Of a DNA stretch of 64,000 bases, positions 28,626 to 39,434 are shown piece by piece. Source of the DNA: Caldilineaceae bacterium bin34 (GTDB taxonomy: Bacteria > Chloroflexota > Anaerolineae > Caldilineales > Caldilineaceae); assembly GCA_002238555.1 (NCBI GenBank), contig MPMO01000007.1, forward strand, positions 1 through 64,000, given 5' to 3'. The number at the start of each line of letters is the position of its first letter. Position 1 is the stretch's first letter. Below the pieces are notes generated by a model. The model was given only the letters and a program-made list of their open reading frames with translations. It was not told the origin of the DNA and ran no database searches. The position numbers and the translations under genes were made by a program.

Positions 28626-30047
28626 ATGGCCCTAGATTGCAAGACCGGCGCCGACGTCATCAAGGCCATCAAGGCCAACGGCGTCAACATTGTGGATGTC
28701 CGGTTCACCGACCTGTTCGGCCAGTGGCACCACTTCTCATTGCCGGTGGAGACCTTTGATGCGGAAGAGGCATTCGAGGAGGGTCTCGGGTTCGACGGCT
28801 CTTCCATCCGCGGTTTCCAGAGCATCGATGCCAGCGACATGATCCTGAAGGGCGATCCGACGACCGCCCACCTGGATCCGATTGCCGACGACCGGTTCCC
28901 GACGCTGGCCTTCATCGCCAATGTCTACGACCCGATCACCCACGAGCCGTACGGCAAGGGTCCCCGCAACGTGGCGGAGAAGGCCGAGGCCTACCTGAAG
29001 TCCACCGGCATTGGCGATACCGCCTATATCGGCGCGGAGGCGGAGTTCTTCATCTTCGACAGCATCTCCTACGCTACGGGCCGCCACTTCCAGGGCTACG
29101 AGGTCAACAGTTTGGAAGGTCCTTGGACCGGCGGCGAGGCCAGTGGCGGCCACAAGGTCGGCTGGAAGGGCGGCTACTTCCCCGTGCCCCCGACGGACTC
29201 GTTGCAGGATGTCCGGTCCCACATGGTGCGGACCATGATCGACTCCGGACTGGAGGTTGAGGTGCACCACCACGAGGTGGGCACGGCCGGTCAGGCCGAG
29301 ATCGATCTGCGGTTCGACACGTTGCTGCGCTCGGCCGACAACATGCAGCTGTATAAGTACATCGTCAAGAATATTGCCAAGGTCAACGGCAAGACCGCGA
29401 CCTTCATGCCCAAGCCCCTCTTCGAGGACAACGGCTCCGGCATGCATACCCACCTGAGCATCTGGAAGGACGGCAATAACACCTTCGCCGGCGATGGCTA
29501 CGCCGGGCTGAGCGAGACGGGCCTGCACTACATCGGCGGTGTGCTCAAGCACATCAACGCCCTGCTGGCCTTCTCGGCGCCCCTGACCAATTCGTACCGG
29601 CGCCTGGTGCCCGGCTACGAGGCGCCGGTGGTGGTGGCCTACTCCGCCCGCAACCGTTCCGCCGCCTGCCGCATTCCGATGTACTCCGGATCACCCAAGG
29701 CCAAGCGCGTGGAGTTCCGCTGTCCGGACCCCGGCGCCAACCCCTATCTGGCCTTTGCGGCCCTGCTGATGGCGGGCTTGGACGGCATTCAGAACAAGAT
29801 TGATCCGGGCGAGCCGGGCGACATGGACCTGTACGAAGAGGAGGCCATGTCCCAGGTGGATCTGGTCAAGGGTTCGCTGGGCGAGGTCCTGGACGAGCTG
29901 GAGAACGACCACGCGTTCCTCCTGCAGGGCGGGGTCTTCACGCCGGAGCTCATCGAGTCGTACGTCGAGTACAAGCGCTACGAGGAAGTGGACGCCATTC
30001 GCCTGCGCCCGCATCCCGAAGAATTTGTGATGTACTACGGGATTTAA
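28626..30047 (+). CDS. glnA: Glutamine synthetase, type I (beta-like, 473 residues)
   Basis: It makes glutamine from glutamate, ammonia and ATP. Family blocks are all present: FDGSSIRGFQSI, the metal-site EAEFFIFD, VEVHHHEVGTAGQAEIDLRF, the ATP-site NGSGMHTHLSIWKDG, and the glutamate-site RNRSAACRIP. The protein also has the extra central insertion and the site GDMDLYEEEA, which aligns with the tyrosine that is adenylylated in GSI-beta enzymes. That tyrosine is there, so control by GlnE is possible. AGGAG at 28609-28613 precedes the start. A strong terminator hairpin follows. Confidence 0.96.
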   Translation: MALDCKTGADVIKAIKANGVNIVDVRFTDLFGQWHHFSLPVETFDAEEAFEEGLGFDGSSIRGFQSIDASDMILKGDPTTAHLDPIADDRFPTLAFIANVYDPITHEPYGKGPRNVAEKAEAYLKSTGIGDTAYIGAEAEFFIFDSISYATGRHFQGYEVNSLEGPWTGGEASGGHKVGWKGGYFPVPPTDSLQDVRSHMVRTMIDSGLEVEVHHHEVGTAGQAEIDLRFDTLLRSADNMQLYKYIVKNIAKVNGKTATFMPKPLFEDNGSGMHTHLSIWKDGNNTFAGDGYAGLSETGLHYIGGVLKHINALLAFSAPLTNSYRRLVPGYEAPVVVAYSARNRSAACRIPMYSGSPKAKRVEFRCPDPGANPYLAFAALLMAGLDGIQNKIDPGEPGDMDLYEEEAMSQVDLVKGSLGEVLDELENDHAFLLQGGVFTPELIESYVEYKRYEEVDAIRLRPHPEEFVMYYGI

Positions 30048-30072
30048 CCCGTTCCGCCAGTCGGATATGTCG

Positions 30073-30100
30073 GGAGCCCGGTCCAATCGGACCGGGCTCC
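30073..30100 (+). terminator. Terminator hairpin after the first glutamine synthetase gene
   Basis: GGAGCCCGGTCC (30073-30084) and GGACCGGGCTCC (30089-30100) form a perfect 12-bp stem with an AATC loop. Only a weak T-containing stretch follows. It separates the two glutamine synthetase genes and would reduce read-through. Confidence 0.75.
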
Positions 30101-30145
30101 TGCATAATTGGGATCGCGCATCCCTTTCGTTTCGGCATTCGGACC

Positions 30146-31477
30146 ATGGCCAAGGCCATCACCGCACCCACCAACAAGAAGCTGGGGCAGCTCCTTCGGA
30201 CCGAAGGGGTTGACTTTGTCTGGCTCCAGTTCAGCGATATCGAAGGCCAGATCAAGCAGATCACGATCCCTGCGCGGCAGTGGACGGAGGTGGTGGACCA
30301 CGGCCAGTGGTTCGACGGCAGTTCCATCCAGGGGTTTGCGCGGACGGTCGAGAACGACATGTACCTGATGCCCGATCCCTCCACCTTCACGCTGATTCCG
30401 TGGGAGTCGGGAACGTGTACGGCCCGGGTCATCTGCGACGTGGTCCTGCCCAACGGCGATCCCCGCTATGTCCTGAAGCGGCAGCTGGATCGGGCCCGCG
30501 GCATGGGTTTCGAGTACAACATCGCGCCTGAACTGGAGTTTTTCCTGTTTCGACGGCACGAGGACGGAGAGGTCCTGCCCTTGCAGCCGCTGGACCAGGC
30601 CGGCTACTTCGATATCTCCATCGACATCTCCCGCAGCATTCGGCGCAAGATTGTCGAGGCGCTGACTGAGATGGGTGTGGTCATCAACGCCTTTCACCAT
30701 GAAGTGGCGGAAGGCCAGAACGAACTGGACATGCGCTACGGTCCGGGCCTGCAGTTGGCCGACAGCACGGTGACGGCCCGCATCGCGGCCAAGGCCGTGG
30801 CCCACCAGCACGGCCTCTTTTGCTCCTTCCTGCCCAAGCCGATGACCGGCAAGTCCGGCTCGGGCATGCATGTGCACCAGAGCCTGCTGGATCCGGTGAC
30901 CGGCCGGAACCTGATGTACGACGACGGGCACCCGTACCGGTTGAGCCAGACGGCCCTGCATTTCATCGCCGGCCAACTGGAACATGCCAAGGCCATGGCC
31001 TGCGTGGTGGCTCCGCTGGTCAACAGCTACAAGCGCCTGGTGTCCGGATTCGAGGCGCCGGTCAAGATCTGCTGGGGCCGCACCAACCGGGGCGCCCTGA
31101 TCCGGGTGCCTCGCACCACGCGCGATCGGAGCATCAGCACCCGCTGCGAACTGCGCAGTCCCGATCCAAGCGCGAACCCCTACCTGGCCTTCGCGGTCAT
31201 GCTGGCGGCGGGCCTGGACGGAATCGAGAAGGAGATGCAGCCGCCCAATCCCCTGGAAGAGGACCTGTTCCGGGTAACGGACCGCCGCCATGGATACGAA
31301 TCCCTGCCGGACAGCCTGGGGGCCGCGATCGAATATCTCCGGGACAATCATGTTCTGGCGGACGCGCTGGGACCCCACCTGCACGACACCTACGTGGAAG
31401 CCAAGACCCAGGAGTGGATTGAGTTCCGCACACACGTCAGTACCTGGGAGCTGAATCAATACCTGGCCACCTACTAG
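30146..31477 (+). CDS. Glutamine synthetase, type I (alpha-like, 443 residues)
   Basis: This second, divergent glutamine synthetase paralogue is shorter and lacks the beta-type insertion and adenylylation region. It has [53 protein letters not shown], and [13 protein letters not shown], so the catalytic core is whole. The likely adenylylation tyrosine of the upstream enzyme has no counterpart. It might be feedback-regulated as GSI-alpha enzymes are, or act on other gamma-glutamyl substrates. It lies 98 bp after the first gene, behind a terminator, and 16 bp before guaA. Confidence 0.92.
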   Translation: MAKAITAPTNKKLGQLLRTEGVDFVWLQFSDIEGQIKQITIPARQWTEVVDHGQWFDGSSIQGFARTVENDMYLMPDPSTFTLIPWESGTCTARVICDVVLPNGDPRYVLKRQLDRARGMGFEYNIAPELEFFLFRRHEDGEVLPLQPLDQAGYFDISIDISRSIRRKIVEALTEMGVVINAFHHEVAEGQNELDMRYGPGLQLADSTVTARIAAKAVAHQHGLFCSFLPKPMTGKSGSGMHVHQSLLDPVTGRNLMYDDGHPYRLSQTALHFIAGQLEHAKAMACVVAPLVNSYKRLVSGFEAPVKICWGRTNRGALIRVPRTTRDRSISTRCELRSPDPSANPYLAFAVMLAAGLDGIEKEMQPPNPLEEDLFRVTDRRHGYESLPDSLGAAIEYLRDNHVLADALGPHLHDTYVEAKTQEWIEFRTHVSTWELNQYLATY

Positions 31478-31493
31478 CCAACGTTTCCGGCCC

Positions 31494-33050
31494 GTGATCG
31501 CAGTTGTCGACTTCGGGAGCCAATACTCCCAGCTGATTTGCCGTCGAATCCGCGAACTGCAGGTCCCGGCGGAGCTGGTCTCCTGGCAAACGGCGGACAC
31601 CTTCCTCGACATCAGGGAGGTTCGGGGCGTGGTCCTTTCGGGCGGCCCCGCAAGCGTCTATGTGGACGGGGCGCCGTCGCTGCCGGCCTCCGTGTTGGCC
31701 CGGGGCGTGCCGGTGCTTGGCATCTGCTACGGCATGCAGCTGCTGATGCAGGCCCTGGGCGGACGGGTGGAGCCGGCCACGACCAGGGAATTTGGGCAGG
31801 CCTCGGTTCGCCATACCGGGGAGTCGGCGCTGTTCCGGGACATCGAGACCGAATCAAGTGTCTGGATGAGCCACGGCGACCGGGTGGAGGCCCTGCCCGA
31901 CGGCTGCCGATCCATCGCCGCCAGCCAGGGCAGCCCGCATGCGGCCGTGGCCGCGGCGGACGGCCGGATCTTCGGTCTGCAGTTCCACCCGGAGGTCAGC
32001 CACACGGTCCGCGGGATGGACATCCTGGGCAACTTCGTGTACGGGATTTGCGGCTGCGACACAACCTGGACCACCGAGGAACTGGCGGATGCATGCATCC
32101 GCGACATCCGGACGCGCGTGCCCGCGGACGGGCATGTCCTGCTGGCGCTCAGCGGAGGGGTTGACAGCAGCGTCGCGGCGGCCCTGGTTCACCGGGCCGT
32201 GGGCGAGCGCCTGACCTGCATCTTCGTCAACAATGGCCTCTTGCGCATGGGAGAGGCGGACCAGGTGCTGAGGGATCTGCGGGAGTGGAATCCACGGCTC
32301 CGCATCGAACCCGTCGACGCCGTGGAGGACTTCCTGGAGGACTTGGCGGGGGTCGCGGACCCGGAACGCAAGCGAACCCGCATCGGTCACCGCTTTGTCC
32401 GCATTTTCGAGCGGGAGGCTGCGCGGCTGGCTGGGGCGTGGGGCACCGAAGTACCCCGATTCCTGGTGCAGGGCACCATCTACCCGGATGTGATCGAGTC
32501 CGCTTCGGGCAGCGGCGAGGCGCATGCCCAAACCATCAAGACCCACCACAACGTCGGCGGTCTGCCGTCCGATCTGGACTTCGAGTTGATCGAGCCGTTG
32601 CGCATGCTGTTCAAGGACGAGGTGCGGCGGCTGGGCGCCGGGCTTGGACTTCCTGCCTCGCTGCTCGAACGACACCCCTTTCCGGGTCCCGGCCTGGCCG
32701 TGCGCATGCCGGGCGAAGTCACGTGGGAACGGTTGGAAACACTGCGCCGGGCCGATGCCATCTTCCTGGAGGAACTGCGCCGGGCGAACCTGTACACCGC
32801 GACCGATCAGGCGTTCGCGGTACTGCTGCCCGTGCAAAGCGTCGGCGTGATGGGGGATGGCCGGACGCTGCAGAATGTGGTTGCGCTCAGGGCTGTCAGC
32901 ACGAGTGACTTCATGACGGCGGAGTGGACGCGGCTTCCGTGGGATTTGGTGGCACAAGTGAGTACGCGCATCGTCAACGAGGTGCCGGGGGTCAACCGGG
33001 TGGTGCTTGACGTGAGCACCAAGCCGCCGGCCACGATTGAGTGGGAGTGA
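31494..33050 (+). CDS. guaA: GMP synthase, glutamine-hydrolysing
   Basis: The 518-residue enzyme converts XMP to GMP with ammonia released from glutamine. The class I amidotransferase half has the nucleophile in GICYGMQLL and the triad His in FHPEVSHT. The synthetase half has the PPi loop [12 protein letters not shown], and the dimerisation domain ends with the family's [16 protein letters not shown]. The only possible start is GTG at 31494, 16 bp after the previous stop. The position behind two glutamine synthetase genes makes sense because it uses their product. Confidence 0.97.
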   Translation: MIAVVDFGSQYSQLICRRIRELQVPAELVSWQTADTFLDIREVRGVVLSGGPASVYVDGAPSLPASVLARGVPVLGICYGMQLLMQALGGRVEPATTREFGQASVRHTGESALFRDIETESSVWMSHGDRVEALPDGCRSIAASQGSPHAAVAAADGRIFGLQFHPEVSHTVRGMDILGNFVYGICGCDTTWTTEELADACIRDIRTRVPADGHVLLALSGGVDSSVAAALVHRAVGERLTCIFVNNGLLRMGEADQVLRDLREWNPRLRIEPVDAVEDFLEDLAGVADPERKRTRIGHRFVRIFEREAARLAGAWGTEVPRFLVQGTIYPDVIESASGSGEAHAQTIKTHHNVGGLPSDLDFELIEPLRMLFKDEVRRLGAGLGLPASLLERHPFPGPGLAVRMPGEVTWERLETLRRADAIFLEELRRANLYTATDQAFAVLLPVQSVGVMGDGRTLQNVVALRAVSTSDFMTAEWTRLPWDLVAQVSTRIVNEVPGVNRVVLDVSTKPPATIEWE

Positions 33051-33400
33051 TGTCCGCAAGCAATCGAGGCCCGGTCGCACCGGTCATCGAACTGCCGGTG
33101 TCGCCTGCGGCGCGTGTGGACCGGTTCCGGGGAAAGGCGGCACCGAAGCCCCCGAGTTGGCCAGGCCGGGAAATAACCTGCATCCCGGTGCAGCCTTCCA
33201 CCTGGTGGGGAGCGGCAATTTCCGCTGCACGACACGCGTTCGCAGACCGGCGCGGATGACAGGATAAACCGCGGCGATTGTGTGGATTAGGGCAGGTACG
33301 CCGACAATGACCCTATCATAAGGTGAATCTTGGCGTCAGGCGGTTGCCTGGAGCCTGCCTTGAAGTTGACGAGTAGGAGTGGACACGGCACCGGACTGCC
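33051..33400. other. Non-coding stretch
   Basis: Two overlapping short frames at 33037-33267 are unconvincing, and I saw no tRNA-like cloverleaf on either strand by eye. Confidence 0.4.
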
Positions 33401-34975
33401 ATGGGAAGTTGGCTCAGGGTGCTGGCCCCACTGTTTGTTTGTTTGGCCCTGGTTCGTTTGTACAGTTGGTACAAGGCGGAGGCCGCGCCAATCCCACCGG
33501 GCGTCCTGATCGGTTACGAGGACTACAGCGACGCGGAGTCCGAAGCGGAAGTGGTCGCCTTGATCGGAGCCCGCGTCGAGGACCGGATTCTGGTTCAGTT
33601 CAACGGCGAGCGCCTGATTCTGGAGGCGGAGGAGATCGGCCTGCAGATTGATACGCAGCGCATCCTGCAGGAAGCCACCCGGTATCTGGAGGGCGATGTC
33701 TTCGTACGGTTGGTTTTGAGACAGGTGTTGGGGTTGCCGACGGAAATCCACCATGTGCCGGTGTACTACGTGATCGATTTCGAACGGGCCCGGGCCTGGC
33801 TGTATGCCATCAATGAGCGGTACCGGACCGCATCGCGGCCCCACCGCCTTCTGCCCGTGGACCGCGACTGGCTGGCCGGACAAGGGGACGCGGACGGTTC
33901 GTCACCGTCCGCCGATCTGGCGTTCATGCCCTATGCCTATCCCGACTGGACTTGGCAGGAGGGGCCGCGCGGCATGCAGGTGGATGTGGAAACATCGTTG
34001 ACGACGTTGGCCGAGGCATTTCTGGGTCCCGGCGATCGGATGTGGACTCTCGCCACGGTGGAGGATCCGCCCTTGGCTCCCGAACTTGGCACGCTGGCCG
34101 AAGTCCTGGACGATTTCACCGCCAGCTTTCATGGCTTCGCCTCGTTCTGGATGCAGGACCTGACCACTGGGGAGGTGGTGGAATTCGACAGCCAAGTGGC
34201 GTTTTCGGGCATGTCCCCGCTGAAGTTGCTGGTGGTGATGGCGGTCATGGAGGCCATCGACGGGATTGCCTCCGCGACCGATCTGGGCCAGTGGATCGAT
34301 CTGGCGTTGGTGGACAGCAACAACGCGGCGGCCAACCTGCTGATGCAGTACCTGGGCGACGGCAGCGTGGTCTCCGGCGCTGCGGCCGTGACCGAGTTTG
34401 CACGCAGCCTGGGTCTGGAGAACTCCTATTACCTGACCGGTTACGACGACAAAACGCAGGTTGTGCCGTTGGTGACTCCGGCCAACCAGTCCGGTTGGGA
34501 CACCCATCCCGATACCCATCTCCAGTCCACGGCGGCCGACATGGGCCGGATTCTGGCCGGGATGTACGAGTGCACGCAGGGACGCGGCATCTTCATCGAC
34601 GCGTATCCGGACACCATCACCCCGGAGGAATGCCGGGACGCGCTGTTCTATCTGTCCGGCAACCGTTTCCTCGAAATGCTGTGGGGCGGCCTGCCGGAGA
34701 AGGAGACGCAGACCGTGTGGCACAAGCACGGGTTCTCCGACGAACAGCACGCCAACGTGGCGTTGGTATGGGGGCCGGCCGGACCCTATGTGCTCAGTCT
34801 CTTCCTATACAAGCCCGGATGGCTCGACTGGGACCTGAGCAACAGCACGATGTACAACGTAAGTCGCATCACCTGGCGCCTGCAGGAACGGGTGGCCGCG
34901 GCGGGGGACCAAACCTTCCAGTCCGCCATGGAGCTTCCGAGGCCGCGGGGCTACGTACAGCAGCCCAACCGTTAA
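33401..34975 (+). CDS. Serine hydrolase of the class A beta-lactamase fold, membrane-anchored
   Basis: The 524-residue protein has one N-terminal hydrophobic helix (residues 7-20), so the bulk faces outside. Residues 50-150 look like the peptidoglycan-binding-4 type repeat seen in YkuD/VanW-related wall proteins. The C-terminal half has the beta-lactamase fold: S272-PL-K275 (SxxK) and S306-N-N308 (SDN loop). The third motif is K-H-G in WHKHGFSD in place of K-T-G. A full triad suggests activity, but variants like this in bacteria are often penicillin-binding-like or peptidases, not antibiotic hydrolases. The gene stands alone. Confidence 0.78.
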   Translation: MGSWLRVLAPLFVCLALVRLYSWYKAEAAPIPPGVLIGYEDYSDAESEAEVVALIGARVEDRILVQFNGERLILEAEEIGLQIDTQRILQEATRYLEGDVFVRLVLRQVLGLPTEIHHVPVYYVIDFERARAWLYAINERYRTASRPHRLLPVDRDWLAGQGDADGSSPSADLAFMPYAYPDWTWQEGPRGMQVDVETSLTTLAEAFLGPGDRMWTLATVEDPPLAPELGTLAEVLDDFTASFHGFASFWMQDLTTGEVVEFDSQVAFSGMSPLKLLVVMAVMEAIDGIASATDLGQWIDLALVDSNNAAANLLMQYLGDGSVVSGAAAVTEFARSLGLENSYYLTGYDDKTQVVPLVTPANQSGWDTHPDTHLQSTAADMGRILAGMYECTQGRGIFIDAYPDTITPEECRDALFYLSGNRFLEMLWGGLPEKETQTVWHKHGFSDEQHANVALVWGPAGPYVLSLFLYKPGWLDWDLSNSTMYNVSRITWRLQERVAAAGDQTFQSAMELPRPRGYVQQPNR

Positions 34976-35118
34976 AACGGAGGGTGCCGCGTCGCGGCGC
35001 CCGTTCAATGCGGCCGATACCGGGAGCACCCGTTCCGGTGCGGAGGCGAACCGACGGCCGGTCTGTTTCCCGGTCGCATCCGGCGGCGGCCAAGCCCCGC
35101 TTGGCCGCCGCCACGAAA

Positions 35119-35907
35119 CTACTGGTCGGTTTGTTCCGCCTGGGCCGTGAAGTCCATTTCAAAGACCAGGGGATCCGCCACCCATGTCACGAGCGGCGGC
35201 ATCGGGACGGAAATGCCCCACTCCTCCCGCGAAATGGTGGTCGTGCCGCTTCCGATGAACTCGTGCTCGGACGCAAACCGTGCGGAAAGCGCAAAGGACA
35301 GGGGGATCTCCTTCCCCAGTACGCTGAGTGTTCCTTCCAACCGGCCCTCGAATTCCTGCCCCACTTCCACCATGGCAGGCACCTCTGCGAAGCCTGTGGG
35401 CGTGAAGACGATTTCCGGATAGGCGCTTGTCTTCAGGATGAACCTGTTGATGGCGCCGTTCCGCCGGTCGCTGTCCGTGACAAAGGTCGCGGCATCGATC
35501 GCCACCGGCTCGAAGGTTGTGGCCATCAGGTCGGACGGCGTGGCTCGGAACGCCCCCGATACGGTCGAGGTCGCCCCCACCACCAGTTTGTGATTGCCTG
35601 CCAAGGTCTCCTCGACCAGGAACCGGACTTCGGTGGCAGTGGCGTCCAGGACAAAATCGGCCGGTTCAACCACCGTGACGGGTTCGGCCGGTTCTTCCTG
35701 GGCCGGCTGGGATTCGGCCGGGCTGTCCTCGGCCTGGGTCTGGGCCTCTTCCGGCTCCTGTGCGGCGTCCTCGATGGCTGTTTCGGGCACGGCAGGCACC
35801 ATGTCGGCGCAGCCCGCCAACAGCAGCAGCAGAAGAACCGCGGCAAGCGTTCGTAGCAGGGCCGGCCCAAACGCGGATCCGGTCATAAAGGTTGCGGTGC
35901 GGGTCAT
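35119..35907 (-). CDS. YceI-family lipoprotein
   Basis: The 262-residue precursor has a lipoprotein signal peptide with the LLAGC lipobox. A linker rich in Glu, Ala, Gln and Pro (about residues 36-78) leads to a YceI domain with RFLVEETLAGNHKLVVG and then TDSDRRNGAINRFIL, typical of the lipocalin-like fold that binds polyprenoid or amphipathic ligands. Neighbouring genes are unrelated. The start at 35907 gives a long n-region; ATG at 35886 is an alternative. Confidence 0.85.
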   Translation of the reverse strand: MTRTATFMTGSAFGPALLRTLAAVLLLLLLAGCADMVPAVPETAIEDAAQEPEEAQTQAEDSPAESQPAQEEPAEPVTVVEPADFVLDATATEVRFLVEETLAGNHKLVVGATSTVSGAFRATPSDLMATTFEPVAIDAATFVTDSDRRNGAINRFILKTSAYPEIVFTPTGFAEVPAMVEVGQEFEGRLEGTLSVLGKEIPLSFALSARFASEHEFIGSGTTTISREEWGISVPMPPLVTWVADPLVFEMDFTAQAEQTDQ

Positions 35908-36133
35908 GGCAAATCCGGATGTGAAGGGGTTTCAGGCGGGATGGACATTGGCTTGGCCCAACCGTGGTCGCGGCAAGGACAACCAAGGTGATGACGGAGT
36001 GAAGGCCGGCATCCTGGGCACCGGCAACGGGTTGACACCGGCCCCGAGCCTACGCGTGCGGACCTTGCTGCGGTGATGCGTCGGCAACCGGAGGGACAGA
36101 ACCCAAACTGGCCAAACTTGCCAACACTGGGGA
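35908..36133. other. Short intergenic region
   Basis: No feature recognised. Confidence 0.4.
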
Positions 36134-38014
36134 TCAGGCGGAGGCGGGGGTCATCCCCAGCAGTTCCTCGAAGTCTTCCCGCTCGAGAACCTCGCGTTCC
36201 AGCAGGGTTTCGGCCACAAGCTTCAAGTTCGCCATGTTGTCCTTCAGCAGTTCGAGGGTGCGGGCATAGGCGCGATCGACCAGGGCGCGCACCTCCTTGT
36301 CGATTTTCCGGGCCACCGCCTCGCTGTACTGTCGCTGCTCCCCGATTTCCATGCCCATGAAGGGGTTGTGTTCGCCCTGGTTCAGCTGTATGGGCCCCAG
36401 GGATTCGTTCATGCCGTAGCGAGTGATCATGCTCTGGGCAATCTGGGTCACCCGTTCCAGGTCGTTCTCCGCTCCGGTCGTGATGTCCTCGAACACAAGC
36501 TCCTCGGCGGCGCGCCCGCCCAGGAGCGCCGACATCTGTGCCTCGAAGTCCGAGACGCTGAACAGGTTCTTCTCCTCGTTGGGAAGCGGCATGACGTAGC
36601 CCAGCGCCTGTCCGCGGCTGATGACGGAAACCTTGCCGACATTGTCGGCAAGGTCCAGCAGGGCCATCACGATGGCGTGGCCGGCCTCGTGGTAGGCCAC
36701 GTAGCGGCGTTCCTTCTCCGTTATGACCCGACTCTTGCGGGCGGGGCCGGCCATGACCCGTTCGATGGCTTCCACCAGGTTCTGCATGGTGATGGAGTTC
36801 TGATCCTTGCGCGCGGCCAGGATGGCGGCTTCGTTCATCAGATTTTCCAGGTCCGCTCCCGCCAGGCCCGGGGTTTGGGCCGCAATGGCCTCCAGGTCCG
36901 TGTCCTCCGAGAGCGGCTTGCCGCGCGCGTGGACATCGAGAATGGCGTGCCGTTCGTGCCGCTCGGGCAGGTCGACCACCACCTTGCGGTCGAAACGGCC
37001 GGGCCGCAGCAGGGCCGGGTCCAGGATGTCGGGTCGATTGGTCGCGGCGATGACGATCACGTTGGTGCCGCTTTCGAACCCGTCCATCTCCACCAGGATT
37101 TGGTTGAGGGTCTGCTCCCGTTCGTCGTTGCCGCCTCCCATGCCGGCGCCACGATGTCGGCCGACGGCGTCAATCTCGTCGATGAAGACGATGCAGGGAG
37201 CCTGTTCCTTGGCCTGCTTGAAAAGGTCCCGGACCCGGCTGGCGCCGACGCCCACGAACATTTCCACAAACTCGGAGCCGGAACTGGAGAAGAACGGCAC
37301 GCCGGCCTCGCCGGCCACCGCCTTGGCCAGCAGGGTCTTGCCGGTGCCGGGCGATCCCACCATCAGGACGCCCTTGGGGATGCGGGCCCCCAGTTCCTCG
37401 AACTTGGCCGGTTCGTTCAGGAACTCCACCACTTCCTGCAGCTCCTGCTTGGCCTCCACCAGGCCGGCCGCGTCGTCGAAGGTGATGTTGGTGTGGTGCT
37501 CCGGTTCAACCTTCTTGGCGCGGCTCCGGCCGAATTGCAGCGCGCGGTTGGGGCCGGCCCCGCTTTGACGCATGATGAACAGGAAGAAGCCCAGGATGAT
37601 CAGCATGGGCAGGATGATTAGGAATCCGCTCAGAATGGCCGCGAACCGGGGCGGATTGCGGAAAGTGATGTTCAGGGTGTTGAGGATCTCGGGATTCACC
37701 CCGAGGTTGGCCAGGCTGTCGTAGATGCTGGCCTCCATCTCCTTGCGGGAGCGCAACACGTTGTCGTTGTTGAGGCGCACCGCGATGGCGTCGCCCTCGA
37801 CATCAATGCCGACCAGCCTGCCCGTACTCGCCAGTTCCGCCACGCGGTTGAGGCCAATCGTGTCGTTGCGGGACGTGTTGAAGACCAGGAGCCGGACGGC
37901 CACCACCCCCACGATGACAAGCAGGATCCAGACCCATCCCTGGGACAGGAGGTCGGACCATTTTTGAGGGGGGCGGTTGCGGGGGCCGGAGCCGCCTTCC
38001 GGGTTGTTGGTCAT
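36134..38014 (-). CDS. ftsH: Membrane-anchored ATP-dependent zinc metalloprotease FtsH
   Basis: FtsH degrades misfolded and regulatory membrane proteins. The 626-residue protein has two membrane helices (about residues 27-46 and 132-152) around a short extracytoplasmic domain. The AAA module has [19 protein letters not shown] (Walker A) and [12 protein letters not shown] (Walker B), and the central pore loop is near [11 protein letters not shown]. The zinc site HEAGH is intact in [14 protein letters not shown]. Its position after the methionine operon is probably incidental; 225 bp separate them. Confidence 0.97.
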   Translation of the reverse strand: MTNNPEGGSGPRNRPPQKWSDLLSQGWVWILLVIVGVVAVRLLVFNTSRNDTIGLNRVAELASTGRLVGIDVEGDAIAVRLNNDNVLRSRKEMEASIYDSLANLGVNPEILNTLNITFRNPPRFAAILSGFLIILPMLIILGFFLFIMRQSGAGPNRALQFGRSRAKKVEPEHHTNITFDDAAGLVEAKQELQEVVEFLNEPAKFEELGARIPKGVLMVGSPGTGKTLLAKAVAGEAGVPFFSSSGSEFVEMFVGVGASRVRDLFKQAKEQAPCIVFIDEIDAVGRHRGAGMGGGNDEREQTLNQILVEMDGFESGTNVIVIAATNRPDILDPALLRPGRFDRKVVVDLPERHERHAILDVHARGKPLSEDTDLEAIAAQTPGLAGADLENLMNEAAILAARKDQNSITMQNLVEAIERVMAGPARKSRVITEKERRYVAYHEAGHAIVMALLDLADNVGKVSVISRGQALGYVMPLPNEEKNLFSVSDFEAQMSALLGGRAAEELVFEDITTGAENDLERVTQIAQSMITRYGMNESLGPIQLNQGEHNPFMGMEIGEQRQYSEAVARKIDKEVRALVDRAYARTLELLKDNMANLKLVAETLLEREVLEREDFEELLGMTPASA

Positions 38015-38239
38015 GAAGTAGCGGTGATCAGGGCAGTGGATGGTTCAGCATAAGGCACGGTGCCGGAACGGTGCGTGATCGTATTGCCAACCGCATAGGG
38101 ATTCGAGGGGCCGGCCGCACCCCGCGCCGTGTGCCCGCACAACCGGGACCGTACCCGGATGGCAGGGACATGGAGGCTGTCGATCGGCCCCCGCAAGGGC
38201 TCGGTCCATGGTGGGTTTCAACCGGGTCCCGTCGGTCCA

Positions 38240-39415
38240 TCAGTTCAGGGCGTCCAGCCGTTCCCTGATGCTGGTGCCCACCGCATGGGTGGGCGTACGG
38301 TGCACCGGCAGCATGCCCTTGTGCCAGCGCTGGTGCGGCATGGAGGCCTCCTTGGGCTTGTCGCTCATGGCCAACAGAAGACAGCCGCGCTCGTTGAGCC
38401 AGTCGCACAGCTCGCGGACTTCCTGCGTGATGCAGATTTCCGATTCGAGCCGCTCGGCGGCCGCCATGGGGCTGCTGTGAATGCCCATGCGGCCGGTGGT
38501 TTCCAGGAACTCCTGGCGCCGAAACTGCTTGAACGGCGTGCGGTCGCCGGTCCGCGTGCACATCTGGTACTGGTCGTGCAGCTGTCGCAACTGCATGACC
38601 AGGGGCTTGTCCGTCTTGGTTGAAATCCAGCGCACCAGATGCAGGAACGACATCCGTTGGGCCACCAGGTCGCCAATCTCCTTGATGTTGGTGACGCCGC
38701 CCATGATCATCAAGCAGATGTAGATGATGTAGTCCTCGTTGTCCACCGTCAGGCCCTGGAACTCGGGGCGGCTGATCTGGTCGTAGATCCGGCGGAAGTT
38801 CTGGAAGTCGAAATTGGCCGACATGTGGACTTCCAGGGACTTGCGCAGACTCGTCACGCGGGCATCGTTGATGACCTGATGGTTGCGGCCCTGGGCCCCG
38901 ATGACCGTCTTGTCGATGTCCACAATGACGGCGGTGCGGCTGTCCATGGCCATCCTTGCCTCGGCCAAGCCCTCGATCCATTCCGCAATCAGCGACCAGC
39001 GGTTGGCGGACACCAGCAGGGGATGGATTTCCCACCTGAGCTCGGGCTCTTCGTGCACCGCCTCGTCGCCGATGAAACAGGAGCCTTTCCAGTCGGCATA
39101 GGTGATCATCTTTTCAAACGCGACCAGATCGGAACCGCGCGTGTCGCCGACGAACAGAAGCTCCTGGATTTCGGTGTCGGAGCGCTGCTCCTGCATGTGG
39201 TCCACGATCCAGACCGCAACCTTGTTGTAGTCCGGGTCGGTCTTGCGCGGGATGTCGCTCGGGTCCAAGGCGAAGTCACGGGCGCACTGGATAAAACCCT
39301 GGTAGCGGCGGTCAACCGGCTGCAAATCGCGGAAGACCACCCGGTCCTCCAGGAACTCGGAAAGACTGACCAAGCCGTGGACGGCGTAGTCCGGTGGGGT
39401 GATTGAGGTGGTCAA
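38240..39415 (-). CDS. HAD-superfamily-like protein in the methionine operon
   Basis: The 391-residue protein has a HAD motif I at residues 166-170 (DIDKT, inside AVIVDIDKTVIGAQGRN), and a motif II-like LAMSDKP with Ser351. A FVGDTRGSDLVAF strand at 88-100 resembles the motif IV acidic loop but stands before motif I, so the order is unusual. Between 200 and 320 lies a helical insertion. It starts with TTG (39415) behind GAGG, 19 bp after asd, in the same direction as metX, metW, lysC, hom and asd. A phosphatase acting on an intermediate of that pathway, for example homoserine or threonine phosphate, is possible, but I know of no proof. Confidence 0.6.
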   Translation of the reverse strand: MTTSITPPDYAVHGLVSLSEFLEDRVVFRDLQPVDRRYQGFIQCARDFALDPSDIPRKTDPDYNKVAVWIVDHMQEQRSDTEIQELLFVGDTRGSDLVAFEKMITYADWKGSCFIGDEAVHEEPELRWEIHPLLVSANRWSLIAEWIEGLAEARMAMDSRTAVIVDIDKTVIGAQGRNHQVINDARVTSLRKSLEVHMSANFDFQNFRRIYDQISRPEFQGLTVDNEDYIIYICLMIMGGVTNIKEIGDLVAQRMSFLHLVRWISTKTDKPLVMQLRQLHDQYQMCTRTGDRTPFKQFRRQEFLETTGRMGIHSSPMAAAERLESEICITQEVRELCDWLNERGCLLLAMSDKPKEASMPHQRWHKGMLPVHRTPTHAVGTSIRERLDALN

Positions 39416-39434
39416 GCTGGGATCCTCGCCTCTG

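Noticed and set aside
33037..33267. Short plus-strand frames between guaA and the serine hydrolase
   Set aside because: They overlap each other, match no family I know, and lack a consistent ribosome site.
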